Shown piece after piece: positions 55,160 to 64,000 of a stretch of DNA of 64,000 nucleotides (position 1 is its first letter; each line of letters opens with the position of its first letter). Origin of the DNA: Symbioplanes lichenis (GTDB lineage: Bacteria > Actinomycetota > Actinomycetes > Mycobacteriales > Micromonosporaceae); assembly GCF_030709675.1 (NCBI RefSeq), contig NZ_JAUZQD010000008.1, positions 310,001 through 374,000 on the forward strand, in the 5' to 3' direction. A program made the position numbers and the translations under genes. The notes below the pieces were generated by a model. The model was not told where the DNA came from. It worked only from the letters and a program-made list of their open reading frames with translations, and searched no databases.

Positions 55160-55533
55160 CCGCAAACTCTATCCAGCAGCGCGACGAAACCCGGAAGCCC
55201 GCACCGCGGCGCCTCCACCGGACGCGCCCGGCGGCGAGTGTTTGAGCGCCGGGCGACCACGGGGGAAGTCGCCCGGCGACGGGGTGAATGCTACACGGGC
55301 CGCACGAGCTCGCGTCCACCCGGCGCGGTGCCCGTCCGTGCTCATCGCGCAGAAAGATCGACATGTTCGCCGCCCGGGTCGGCGCGTAATGCGGCACTGG
55401 CGGACCGCTCCGAGCGGCGTCGTGTAAGTCTTGGGGGTCGGCACGCACGCCGATCCCGTCCGGCCGCGCGCCGGGCCGGGCCGGAGTGCTCGCCGACGTG
55501 ACCGCACAGTGCAGACCAGCTGTTGGAGGACCG
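55160..55533. other. 374-bp intergenic region between divergent operons
   Basis: Holds the start regions of the small zinc-ribbon-like gene and of the moxR operon. One perfect 9-bp stem GCCGGGCGA/TCGCCCGGC (55248-55256 and 55269-55277) is present. GGAGG at 55525-55529 is the moxR ribosome binding site. No convincing gene. Confidence 0.6.
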
Positions 55534-56946
<1,413 letters not shown>

Positions 56947-56956
56947 CGGCACGCCG

Positions 56957-58222
56957 ATGACCACCGCCGACACGCCGCCCTCAGGCGACGCTTCCGCGCC
57001 GGTCAGTGCGCCGCCCGGGTGGAACGCGCCGGTCAGTGCGCCGCCCGGGTGGAACGCGACCGCGCCCAGCGACATGCCCACGTTCGGCGCCCCGGTCGCC
57101 CCGGTGGCGACGGAAGGCGTGACGGCAGGCACACCACCACTCGGCGCGCCGGCTTCGACGAGCGGCCCGGCGGCGACCGGCGCCACGCGAGCCGGGCAGC
57201 AGAGCGGGACACGGTTCGAGCTGCCGCCGGTGACTTCCGGTTCGGGAACGGCGCGCGCGGAGGCCGTACTCAATCGTCTGCAGCTCTTGGTCACCCGCAA
57301 GCTGGACGGGCTGCTTCAGGGTGACTACGTGGGGTTGTTGCCCGGGCCCGGGAGCGAGGCGGGGGAGAGCCGCGAGTACCGGCCCGGTGACGACGTGCGA
57401 CGCATGGACTGGCCGGTGACGGCGCGCACCACGTTGCCGCACGTGCGGCGCACGGTCGCGGACCGGGAGCTCGAGACGTGGATGGCGCTGGACTTGTCGG
57501 CGAGCCTCGACTTCGGCACGGCGAACTGTCTCAAACGCGACCTCGTCCTCGCCGCCGCCACGGCCATGGCGCATCTCACGGTGCGCGGCGGCAACCGGAT
57601 CGGCGCGGTGGTCGGCACCGGTGCGGGCCGGGCCGTCCCCGAGTCGCGGGGCGGCTGGTCGTGGCTCCGGCGCAGCCGGCGCGCCGAGGCCGTACCCGAA
57701 TCGGCGTCGGTGATCCGCATGCCGGCGCGTCCCGGCCGCAAGGAGGCGCAGGGGCTGCTGCGCGCGATCGCGCGCACCGAGATCAGGCCCGGCCGCGCCG
57801 ACCTGGGCGAGTTGATCGACATGCTCAACCGCCCGCCGCGCCGCCGGGGTGTCGCGGTCGTCGTGTCCGACTTCATGGCGCCGGTCGACGGCTGGTCGCT
57901 GCCGCTGCGCAAGCTGGCCGTGCGCCACGACGTCCTGGCGATCGAGGTGGTCGACCCGCGCGAGCTCGAGCTGCCCGACGTCGGCGTGCTGACCCTCGCC
58001 GACCCGGAGACCGGCGCGCTGCACGAGGTGCAGACGGCCGACCCCCAACTGCGCCAGAGGTACGCCGAGGAGGCCGGCCGCCAGCGCGGGGAGATCGCCC
58101 GTGCCCTGCGCGCCGCCGGGGCCGCCCACCTCCGCCTGCGCACGGACTCCGACTGGCTGCTCGACGTCGTACGTTTCGTCGCCGCGCAACGCCACGCCCG
58201 TACCCGGGGAACCACCCGATGA
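56957..58222 (+). CDS. DUF58 domain protein of the MoxR operon
   Basis: 421 aa. The first 110 residues are Pro/Ala-rich and include a perfect 30-bp duplication (APVSAPPGWN twice). The DUF58 signature is SREYRPGDDVRRMDWPVTAR, then a VWA-like domain with MALDLSASLDFG. Family members are usual partners of MoxR ATPases. No membrane helix is obvious, unlike many relatives. It starts 10 nt after moxR and overlaps the following 84-codon frame by 4 nt. Confidence 0.88.
   Translation: MTTADTPPSGDASAPVSAPPGWNAPVSAPPGWNATAPSDMPTFGAPVAPVATEGVTAGTPPLGAPASTSGPAATGATRAGQQSGTRFELPPVTSGSGTARAEAVLNRLQLLVTRKLDGLLQGDYVGLLPGPGSEAGESREYRPGDDVRRMDWPVTARTTLPHVRRTVADRELETWMALDLSASLDFGTANCLKRDLVLAAATAMAHLTVRGGNRIGAVVGTGAGRAVPESRGGWSWLRRSRRAEAVPESASVIRMPARPGRKEAQGLLRAIARTEIRPGRADLGELIDMLNRPPRRRGVAVVVSDFMAPVDGWSLPLRKLAVRHDVLAIEVVDPRELELPDVGVLTLADPETGALHEVQTADPQLRQRYAEEAGRQRGEIARALRAAGAAHLRLRTDSDWLLDVVRFVAAQRHARTRGTTR
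56996..57055 (+). repeat. 30-bp perfect tandem duplication in the DUF58 gene
   Basis: Two identical 30-bp copies (56996-57025 and 57026-57055) encode APVSAPPGWN twice, in frame. Confidence 0.95.
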
Positions 58223-58473
58223 CGACGCGTCCCGCCGCTCTCCCTCGCCGGGGGCGCACCGTTTCCCCTGCTGCGCCGCTTTGTCCTGCCGCGCCGCTTT
58301 TCGCTGCTGCGCCGCTTTCCTCTGCCGCGCCGCTTTCTCTCGCCGGGGCCGCGCCGCTTTCTCTCGCGCGCCGGCGCTGCGCTCCCTTGCCGGGGCCGCG
58401 CCGCGGTGACACGCTCGCAGCAGGGAACGAACCGATGACCCGCCACGATCGCACCCGGGGGACCGCCCGATGA
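58219..58473 (+). CDS. 84-codon Pro/Ala-repeat frame between DUF58 and VWA genes
   Basis: The frame reads MTTRPAALPRRGRTVSPAAP, then repeats of the type AAPLSSAAPLSLAG encoded by GCGCCGCTTT-containing units, then a basic end. It overlaps both neighbours by ATGA, which makes it look translated. Yet its composition is repeat-driven, and in other actinobacteria I know of no gene at this place. It may be a spacer expanded by repeat slippage that has kept coupling of DUF58 and VWA translation. Confidence 0.4.
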   Translation: MTTRPAALPRRGRTVSPAAPLCPAAPLFAAAPLSSAAPLSLAGAAPLSLARRRCAPLPGPRRGDTLAAGNEPMTRHDRTRGTAR

Positions 58474-59420
58474 TCCGTTTCCTGCAGCCGTGGTGGCTGC
58501 TCGCCGTGCTCCCCGTGGTGGTCGTCGCGGGCTTCTACGTGTGGCGGCAGTTCCGCAAGCGCCAGTACGCGATGAAGTTCACCAACGTGAACCTCCTCCG
58601 CAGCCTCGCCCCCCGCGGCCTGGGCTGGCGCCGCCACGTGTCCGCCGCGGCGATGCTGCTCAGCCTGCTCGTGCTCGCGCTGGGCCTGGCCCGCCCGTCG
58701 ATCGACAAGGAAGAGCCGCTCGAACGCGCCACCGTGATGCTCGCCATCGACGTCTCCCTGTCCATGGAGGCGGACGACGTGGCGCCCAACCGCATCGAGG
58801 CGGCACAGGAGGCGGCCAAGGCGTTCGTGCAGGAGCTGCCCCAGACGTACAACCTGGGTCTGGTCTCCTTCGCCAAGTCCGCCAACGTCCTGGTCCCGCC
58901 GACCAAGGACCGCGCCGCGGTGATCTCCGGCATCGACGGTCTCACACTGGCCGAGGCGACCGCGACCGGCGAGGCCGTGTTCACGTCGCTGGACGCCATC
59001 CGTTCGGTCCCCGCCGACGGCGCCGACGGGGCCCCGCCCGCGCGCATCGTGCTGCTGTCGGACGGCTACCGCACCTCGGGCCGCTCGGTCGAGGACGCCG
59101 CCTCGGCCGCCTCGGCCGCCAACGTCCCGGTCTCGACGATCGCCTTCGGCACGGACTCCGGCATCGTCGACATCCGCGGCGTCCTCCAGCGCGTGCCGGT
59201 CGACCGGCTCTCGCTGCAGCAGCTCGCGGAGAAGACCAAGGGCTATTTCTACGAGGCCGCTTCGGTGAGCGAGCTCAAGCAGGTGTACGAGGACATGGGC
59301 AGCTCGATCGGCCACCGTGTCCAGCCGCGGGAGATCACCCAGTGGTACGCCGGAGCAGCCCTGCTGTTCGGTCTGGCGGCCGCGGGCCTGAGCATGCTGT
59401 GGACGTCACGCCTGCCGTGA
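58470..59420 (+). CDS. VWA-domain membrane protein of the MoxR operon (BatA-like)
   Basis: 316 aa. Membrane helices near the N-terminus (WWLLAVLPVVVVAGFYVW and HVSAAAMLLSLLVLALGLA) and at the C-terminus (WYAGAALLFGLAAAGLSML) enclose a von Willebrand A domain. Its metal site (MIDAS) is complete: AIDVSLSMEADD (DxSxS), the threonine in EATATGEAVF and the aspartate in VLLSDGYRTSG. It probably receives metal or remodelling help from the MoxR ATPase. Last gene of the operon. Confidence 0.92.
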   Translation: MIRFLQPWWLLAVLPVVVVAGFYVWRQFRKRQYAMKFTNVNLLRSLAPRGLGWRRHVSAAAMLLSLLVLALGLARPSIDKEEPLERATVMLAIDVSLSMEADDVAPNRIEAAQEAAKAFVQELPQTYNLGLVSFAKSANVLVPPTKDRAAVISGIDGLTLAEATATGEAVFTSLDAIRSVPADGADGAPPARIVLLSDGYRTSGRSVEDAASAASAANVPVSTIAFGTDSGIVDIRGVLQRVPVDRLSLQQLAEKTKGYFYEAASVSELKQVYEDMGSSIGHRVQPREITQWYAGAALLFGLAAAGLSMLWTSRLP

Positions 59421-59747
59421 TCGCGCGCGGGTTACGGGGTTGACGCCCGGTCGCCGATCCGCGTGGCGCGCGCTGTGTTTTCCGCGCGTGCGTCTCTTCC
59501 CGTGGGAGGCGCTGCTTGTGCGTCTCCGGTCGCCGCACCTTTTGGGCGAGCGTCTTGCCGTGCGATGGGCTGTGCCTGCCGCCCTCTTCGCGCGGGCGCC
59601 GGGTCGGCGACGTGCCCCTTCCGCGCGGTCGCGGGGGTCAGCGCCGCGTCGGGCGGTCGATCCGACTGGTCCGGCCGGCGGCTCTCCCGGGGGAACCGCC
59701 GAACGGCGCGGATCGGTGGGCACGGCGTGTCGGATGATTGGGACCGG

Positions 59748-59834
59748 TCATGCGTTGTTGTGGGCCAGCACGAAGACGACGAGCACCCAGGCGGCGGCGA
59801 TGGTGAAGCTCAGTGGAGCAAGAAAACGGCTCAT
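59748..59834 (-). CDS. Tiny hydrophobic ORF, possible single-helix membrane peptide (28 aa)
   Basis: On the minus strand the ATG at 59834 opens MSRFLAPLSFTIAAAWVLVV then FVLAHNNA and stops at 59748. The middle is a clean 19-residue membrane helix with a short basic N-terminus. GGAAG lies 8 nt before the ATG. Such one-helix peptides are often subunits or regulators of membrane complexes, but no partner gene is adjacent. Its amino-acid makeup is unlike that of the random frames around it. Confidence 0.45.
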   Translation of the reverse strand: MSRFLAPLSFTIAAAWVLVVFVLAHNNA

Positions 59835-60097
59835 GGCAATGACTTCCGACGGCGGCGGCGAACGGGAAAGTGCGCACACGGCAGTCGTGACCGGAGCCTT
59901 CAGCGCAGGCGCGGTGCCACCGTCCGGGGATGTTCAGCCCAGGACGGGACCGGTGATCGAGCCGAGCACGGCACGAACCCCGGCGAAGCACAAGTGGCGA
60001 CAGAAGGCGGAGACTGTGTCAGCGGCCGAAGCCCGGCATCACCGCGCCTCCACGCGGAAGGCGCGGGGCGAGGCGGTGGCTCAGGACGGCTGACGAG

Positions 60098-60163
60098 CGG
60101 CCCGGCCACGACTAGGAGGATCGCTATCTCGCACAGCGATCACCTCCAGAGCTAGTCGGGCCG
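60098..60163. terminator. Large nested dyad downstream of the acyltransferase gene
   Basis: Paired arms from outside in: CGGCCC/GGGCCG (60098-60103, 60158-60163), GACTAG/CTAGTC (60110-60115, 60152-60157), GGAGG-like/CCTCC, and GATCGCT/AGCGATC (60119-60125, 60135-60141). On the minus strand it is 28 nt beyond the acyltransferase stop, so it may be a terminator; no T-run follows, and it could be another kind of element. Confidence 0.5.
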
Positions 60164-60190
60164 TAACGAACCGTGGTGAAGAGTACCCCC

Positions 60191-62032
60191 TCACAGCCAC
60201 TTGAAAAATCCGGACCTGGGTGTGCTGCGCCACGTGCGAAAGGACCGCCGCGCCCGTATCCCCGCGCGCCGGAATTCGTTCGTGCGCACACCCTCTGCCG
60301 CCTCACGAGGTGCCGAAGTTCCGAGTGCCGGCGCCCGATGATCGGCGGGTGCTCGCAGCGCCAAGGCACCCGAGAGTGATCGGTTCGTGGCCGCGGCACC
60401 ACCGTTCCCGCTAGTGATCGGTCGATGGCCGCGGCGCCACCGCACCCGAGAGTGATCAGGTGATGGCCGCTGCACCACCTCATCCGCGAGTGATCGGTCA
60501 GTGGTCGCCACCTCATCCGCCCGTGACCGTCGTCGTCGCAGCACCCGACTGCTGTGCACCGCCACGGCGAGCACGACGGCCAGCACCGGAAGCCAAGCGA
60601 CACGCCAAGCCACCCAGCTGGTGTCGCCGGGCGTGCCGATCATCCCGGGCAGTCCGAGCGCCACCGCGGCGCCTGCGGTCACCAGCAGGACGGATTGATG
60701 CCACAGGTAGACGGGCAGCGCGTATCTGTTGAGCGCGGCCACCCACCGCCACGGCCGGTCGGCTATCGGTCGCAGCAGGAGGAAGACGCCCACCTGAGCG
60801 ACGGCCAGAGCGATGGCGGCCAGCGACGGCGGGTCCAGATTCGACCGCCCCGCCCCGGGAACCCCGACCGCACTGACCGGGTAACCCCCGACGCCGACCA
60901 GCGTGACCAGACTCGCCGAACCCATCACCGCCAGCAGCACGGCGTGTCGGCGCCCTGCCAGACGACCCCGAGCCACAGCAACACCCAGACACCACGGAAC
61001 CGCCCAGGCCGCCGCCACGGCCAGATAACCAGCCCAAGCCGGCAGCGCCGAAATCCCGGCGACGAAATGTCCGGTCCCGCCGTTGTCGGCGCCGCCCACT
61101 ATTGACGGAGACATCGTCGCCGCCCGGCCGAACGTCATCATCCCGGCCGCACAATCAAGCGCGGCAACAACTGCAACCGCGACGCCCGCACCGCCGAATA
61201 GCCACGCAATCCCGCAACGCCGAAGTACAGGCGTGATGACGAGCAGAGCAAAGTACGGCACCAAGAACCACAACGGACTCACCGCCAGCCGGCCCGCCGT
61301 CGCCAGAGTCACCCCCGAAACCCCCGCCGCCGCCCCGAAAAACAGCACAACCATCCACGACCCGAGAAGAACCATCACCCCCTTCCAGGTACGCCCGACC
61401 CGCCGCCGCACAAGCACTGCCTGTCCCGTCGGTGCAGCCCCTCCCCGAGGCGTAACCGCCCCATGCCCCGCTTCTGCCGCGCGTTGCCCCGTCGCTGCCT
61501 CTTGCTGCGCCGCCGTTTGCCGCGCTGCCTCTTGCTGCGCCGCCGTTTGCCGCGCTGCCTCTTGCTGCGCCGCCTTCTGCTGCGCCGCGTTCCTGCACCC
61601 CGCTCGAGTGGCCGCGAAGCCTCCCGCGAAGAAGAACAGTCCAAGCGTCTGGAGAAACCAACTCACCGGCGCCGCTTGGGGAAATGTGGCAAGGGGGCTC
61701 GTGGTGTGCAGCCCGTCCGCACGCATGACAAGTCCCGTGACAAGCCAGTGCCCGACCACAACGCCGGCCATCGCCATTGCCCGCGCGGTGTCGACGCCTC
61801 GATCGCGCCCATTCGTGCCGGCCGTCCCAGTGCCGGAACAGGCGGGCCGCGCGCCTCCGCCAGAGAAGGCATGCCGCGCGTCTCCGCCCAAAGAGGCAGA
61901 CCGCACGTCTCCATCTGAAGTGGCACTCGGCCGTAGGTCTGCGGAGGGAGGCAATTCCGGACGAACGCGCGGGCGCCCCTCCGCGCGGGTGATCAAGTTC
62001 GGTCGTCCGCGCACCCCGGGCCGGCGGGTCAT
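60191..62032 (-). CDS. Acyltransferase-3 family integral membrane protein
   Basis: 613 aa. A hydrophilic N-terminus of about 75 residues precedes the OafA/NodX-type membrane core, whose start RDRGVDTARAMAMAGVVVGH carries the active-site histidine and arginine. About ten membrane segments follow, one loop carrying 10-residue repeats (EAARQTAAQQ). These enzymes O-acylate sugars or cell-wall glycans. The C-terminal 110 residues are charged and encoded largely by a 38-bp minisatellite. The ATG at 62032 overlaps the hydrolase stop by 4 nt. Confidence 0.85.
   Translation of the reverse strand: MTRRPGVRGRPNLITRAEGRPRVRPELPPSADLRPSATSDGDVRSASLGGDARHAFSGGGARPACSGTGTAGTNGRDRGVDTARAMAMAGVVVGHWLVTGLVMRADGLHTTSPLATFPQAAPVSWFLQTLGLFFFAGGFAATRAGCRNAAQQKAAQQEAARQTAAQQEAARQTAAQQEAATGQRAAEAGHGAVTPRGGAAPTGQAVLVRRRVGRTWKGVMVLLGSWMVVLFFGAAAGVSGVTLATAGRLAVSPLWFLVPYFALLVITPVLRRCGIAWLFGGAGVAVAVVAALDCAAGMMTFGRAATMSPSIVGGADNGGTGHFVAGISALPAWAGYLAVAAAWAVPWCLGVAVARGRLAGRRHAVLLAVMGSASLVTLVGVGGYPVSAVGVPGAGRSNLDPPSLAAIALAVAQVGVFLLLRPIADRPWRWVAALNRYALPVYLWHQSVLLVTAGAAVALGLPGMIGTPGDTSWVAWRVAWLPVLAVVLAVAVHSSRVLRRRRSRADEVATTDRSLADEVVQRPSPDHSRVRWRRGHRPITSGNGGAAATNRSLSGALALRAPADHRAPALGTSAPREAAEGVRTNEFRRAGIRARRSFRTWRSTPRSGFFKWL
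60337..60523 (-). repeat. 38-bp minisatellite in the 3' end of the acyltransferase gene
   Basis: Units start at 60337, 60375, 60413, 60451 and 60489; the first four are exactly 38 bp, the last about 35. A shared core is AGTGATCGG...GGCCGC...CACC. Because 38 is not a multiple of 3, each unit is read in a new frame. Confidence 0.88.
61501..61574 (-). repeat. 30-bp tandem repeat in a loop of the acyltransferase
   Basis: Two identical 30-bp copies (61501-61530, 61531-61560) and the first part of a third (61561-61574) encode the helical, Ala/Gln-rich unit EAARQTAAQQ in frame. Confidence 0.92.
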
Positions 62033-63189
62033 GAGGCGGCCGCGGCGGGGACACGCCCGACGACGATGTCCGCGACCGCCGCGAGTGTCGGGGTGCCGGG
62101 GACGAGGTAGCCGTCGTGGCCGCGTACACCGGTGGTGGGAAGGGTGACCGCCCCGAAGGCCGGCGCGGACGGACGGCGCCCGTGGCCCAGGTGGCCGAGT
62201 CGAAGTTGCGGTATGCGCCGGATCCAGTCGTCGGCGGCCAGCGCCGACCACACGCGCGCACCGCCCAGTTCGTCCGCGTGCCGGACGCCCATGCCCGGCG
62301 CGCCGAGCGCCACGATGTCATGCACCCGGGCGAGTCGGCAGGCGGCCAGCCCCGCGACGAGTGCGCCGTAGCTGTGCCCGATCACGGTGACAGCCGCGCC
62401 ACGCGGGAGCGAACGGACGAAATCGCTCAACGCGCCGGCGCCGGTCAGCGCCCGGAGATCACGAGCCGCCTCCAGATCCAGCCCGGCGGGCGGCTCGTAA
62501 CCGAGCCACGCCACCACCGCCACCCGAGCTCCCGGATCCGCGCGGCGGGCGGCGGCAAGAACAGCCCGAGCCTGTACGGCCGGAGCCCGCCCCGCCACGC
62601 CCCCGAGCCCCCGATCGAAGTCGGCGAGCCGCGTGCTCACCCCCGGAACCAGAACCGCGATCCGCTCCGCCCCTTCCAGGTCCCCGATCACCTCCACCGC
62701 CCGTCCGCTCCCACCGGAATCGAACGACAAGAACCGCCGCCCCGCCCGAACCCAGTCCGAGTAGGGCTCCCCAGCGGCACCCATCGCCGCCCGAACCCGA
62801 CTCTGCTCAGCCGAAAAGACCTGGGAACGGTCCGAACTCCCTGCCCCCACCCCGCCGTGGCCCGAACCCCCGACCCCCGGCCCACCGTCGCCCGACCCCT
62901 CGATGCGCGCCCCGCGATTGCCCGACCCTTCGACCCTCGTCCGGGATCGACCGCGCGCGTCCGAGTCCGCCCCGCTGACAGCCGAAGGGCCGGACGATGG
63001 AGAACCCGGGCCGTCGGCACCGATGGGCACGTCATGAGTGGTGCTGTGAGAGAAGGTGACAGTGGACGAGGCGTCGACGGCGGCTTCGCGGGGGCGTCGG
63101 CACGGTGGAGACGGATGGGGCTGCGGCACTGCCATGGCGTAGGTGGTCAGCAGCATGGTCGAGAGCGCGAGTACCGAGGTTGGACGCAT
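62029..63189 (-). CDS. Exported DUF1023-type alpha/beta hydrolase
   Basis: 386 aa. A short signal-like N-terminus (MRPTSVLALSTMLLTTYAMA) precedes about 110 residues of Gly/Ser-rich, disordered sequence (GSGDGGPGVGGSGHGG), then the hydrolase. The nucleophile is in VIGHSYGALVAGL (GHSYG, typical of DUF1023), the late histidine in GVRGHDGYLVPGTP. Substrate unknown. It is followed, with an ATGA overlap, by the membrane acyltransferase, suggesting a joint role in adding or removing acyl groups on an envelope component. Confidence 0.84.
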   Translation of the reverse strand: MRPTSVLALSTMLLTTYAMAVPQPHPSPPCRRPREAAVDASSTVTFSHSTTHDVPIGADGPGSPSSGPSAVSGADSDARGRSRTRVEGSGNRGARIEGSGDGGPGVGGSGHGGVGAGSSDRSQVFSAEQSRVRAAMGAAGEPYSDWVRAGRRFLSFDSGGSGRAVEVIGDLEGAERIAVLVPGVSTRLADFDRGLGGVAGRAPAVQARAVLAAARRADPGARVAVVAWLGYEPPAGLDLEAARDLRALTGAGALSDFVRSLPRGAAVTVIGHSYGALVAGLAACRLARVHDIVALGAPGMGVRHADELGGARVWSALAADDWIRRIPQLRLGHLGHGRRPSAPAFGAVTLPTTGVRGHDGYLVPGTPTLAAVADIVVGRVPAAAAS

Positions 63190-63723
63190 GCGAGGCAGCG
63201 TCCGGCGAAGGCCGGCCCCGGCGAGTCACGCCGGAGTGCTGACTTCCGCCCGGTTCCGGGGTAGCCCCTTTCCCGTACCGCGGAGCGACACCGTGCATGT
63301 GCGCCGCGCCGGACGAGGCGGAGCGTGGAAGCCTGCGGCGGGCGGACGGATCGCCGGGGGAGAGCCGCTCGACGACGGAGCTGCGGCGGGGTGACGGCAC
63401 CGAGGCTCCGGTTCGTCGTCGGGTTCGTCGGCGGGCCCTGGCGTCGGCGGCGGTCGGTCGATCCGCGGCCGGACCAAGCCGGGTCTCCTGCCGTTGTCCC
63501 CCAGCCGTTGCGCGGGGAAGCCGTTGCGAGGCGACATGTGCGCCGGGCGCCCGGGACCCCGCGCTCGCAGACGGCGACTCACCGGTGACGCGGGCGTCAC
63601 GTGCGCCCAGTGGCTCCCCGCTCGCGCAGCCGGGTGGTGGCACGGGCGTTCATGGGTGCCCTGGCGGTTTCGCGCTCGCGCGGCTGGGCCGTGGCGCGGG
63701 CGTCCGGTGCGAGGTGATGCGGG
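63190..63723. other. 534-bp intergenic region, no convincing gene
   Basis: Frames here are open because of GC skew, but their translations are Arg/Gly/Pro-rich. An imperfect direct repeat of about 32 bp lies at 63620-63651 and 63673-63706 (core CGCTCGCGC...TGGC.CGGGCGT), 53 nt apart, beyond the end of the response-regulator gene. Confidence 0.5.
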
Positions 63724-64000
63724 TCAGGCGCGGGCGGTGACGAGGCCGGTTTCGTAGGCGAGGACGACGGCTTGGGCTCGGTCGCGGAGGGCGAGTTTGG
63801 TGAGGATGCGGGACACGTGGGTCTTGACGGTTTGTTCGGCCAGGACGAGGGCCGTGGCGATCTCCTGATTGGACATGCCGCGGGCGATGAGGCGGAGGAC
63901 GTCGGTTTCCCGTGGGGTGAGGCCGTTGAGGATGGTGGGGTGGGGATGGCCGGCGCGGGGGAGGGCGGCGAACTCGGAGATCAGGCGGCGGGTGACCGAC
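63724..64000 (-). CDS. LuxR/NarL-type response regulator, C-terminal part (cut by window edge)
   Basis: The readable 91 residues contain the LuxR-type HTH: GLTPRETDVLRLIARGMSNQ, EIATALVLAEQTVKTHVSRI and LTKLALRDRAQAVVLAYETG. The receiver domain, if present, would lie beyond 64000. The GLTPRE...SNQEIA form is typical of actinobacterial NarL-family regulators paired with a histidine kinase encoded next to them. Confidence 0.88.
   Translation of the reverse strand, partial: SVTRRLISEFAALPRAGHPHPTILNGLTPRETDVLRLIARGMSNQEIATALVLAEQTVKTHVSRILTKLALRDRAQAVVLAYETGLVTARA

Larger units (their letters stand above)
59421..60190. other. 770-bp intergenic region with one tiny ORF and a large dyad
   Basis: The longer open frames here on both strands have Arg/Ala/Pro-rich, non-protein-like translations, so I leave them out. 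What stands out is a 28-codon hydrophobic frame on the minus strand (59748-59834) and a 66-nt nested dyad (60098-60163). Confidence 0.6.

Noticed and set aside
55248..55330. Possible riboswitch before moxR (GGGGTGAATGCTAC near a stem)
   Set aside because: Does not match any riboswitch consensus I know beyond a few bases, and only one stem can be formed with confidence.

Overview
The window is high-GC actinobacterial DNA. Mycothiol-type enzymes, GTG starts, 1-4 nt overlapping start/stop pairs, an AcnR-like regulator and a CebR-like operator point to a mycelial soil actinomycete. Micromonosporaceae (Actinoplanes-like) is my best guess, by inference only. It looks chromosomal. I saw no tRNA, rRNA, CRISPR array or insertion sequence.

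1-8.3 kb: a small hypothetical gene, heme A synthase (ctaA) and, divergently, a complete SUF iron-sulfur assembly operon: sufR-sufB-sufD-Rieske ferredoxin-sufC-sufS-sufU-sufT-like, closed by a strong terminator. 8.3-12.9 kb: a frameshifted exported-protein gene, a mycothiol-dependent isomerase-like protein, an AlkD-type DNA glycosylase, an acVLRF1-type ribosome-rescue factor, a histidine phosphatase and a LysE exporter. 13-20.5 kb: a zinc metallopeptidase, an ABC-F ATPase behind an attenuator-like leader, a structured non-coding stretch, a small HTH protein coupled to a crotonase, an ABC exporter, and a Mug glycosylase. 20.6-25.5 kb: a MurF-like protein with a ruined P-loop, an SDR, and a fully overlapping three-gene operon of a membrane protein with a Gly/Cys tail, a DUF692 (MNIO) iron enzyme and a small partner. 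An AcnR-like repressor follows.

25.5-36.6 kb: a HAD hydrolase, a TetR/MFS drug-efflux pair, DUF2630, a RIO kinase, a secreted esterase with CBM2 behind a CebR-like operator, a second mycothiol-type protein, aconitase (its promoter carries the same palindrome as acnR), and an NmrA-like reductase divergent from a TetR regulator. 36.6-41.8 kb: an ECF sigma factor with a membrane partner, a large pullulanase and a GNAT acetyltransferase. 41.9-44.3 kb: a two-gene AAA ATPase/HNH nuclease cassette resembling Septu-type defence. 44.3-52.3 kb: a lipoprotein, a frameshifted flavin halogenase-like gene overlapping an LLM flavin oxidoreductase, an aminopeptidase P, a Cu/Zn superoxide dismutase lipoprotein, a PfkB kinase and an FlK-like thioesterase.

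52.3-64 kb: a pair of PH-domain (YdbS/YdbT-like) membrane proteins, one with a 27-bp minisatellite, then a MoxR-DUF58-(84-codon repeat ORF)-VWA operon, a 28-codon hydrophobic ORF, an acyltransferase-3/DUF1023 hydrolase pair whose acyltransferase ends in a 38-bp minisatellite, and the C-terminal part of a LuxR-type response regulator cut by the window edge.

The most interesting loci are the DUF692 operon (22592-24749), the AAA/HNH cassette (41958-44308), the shared acnR/acnA palindrome, the degenerate MurF paralogue, the folded non-coding element at 15942-16006, and the minisatellite-bearing membrane genes.
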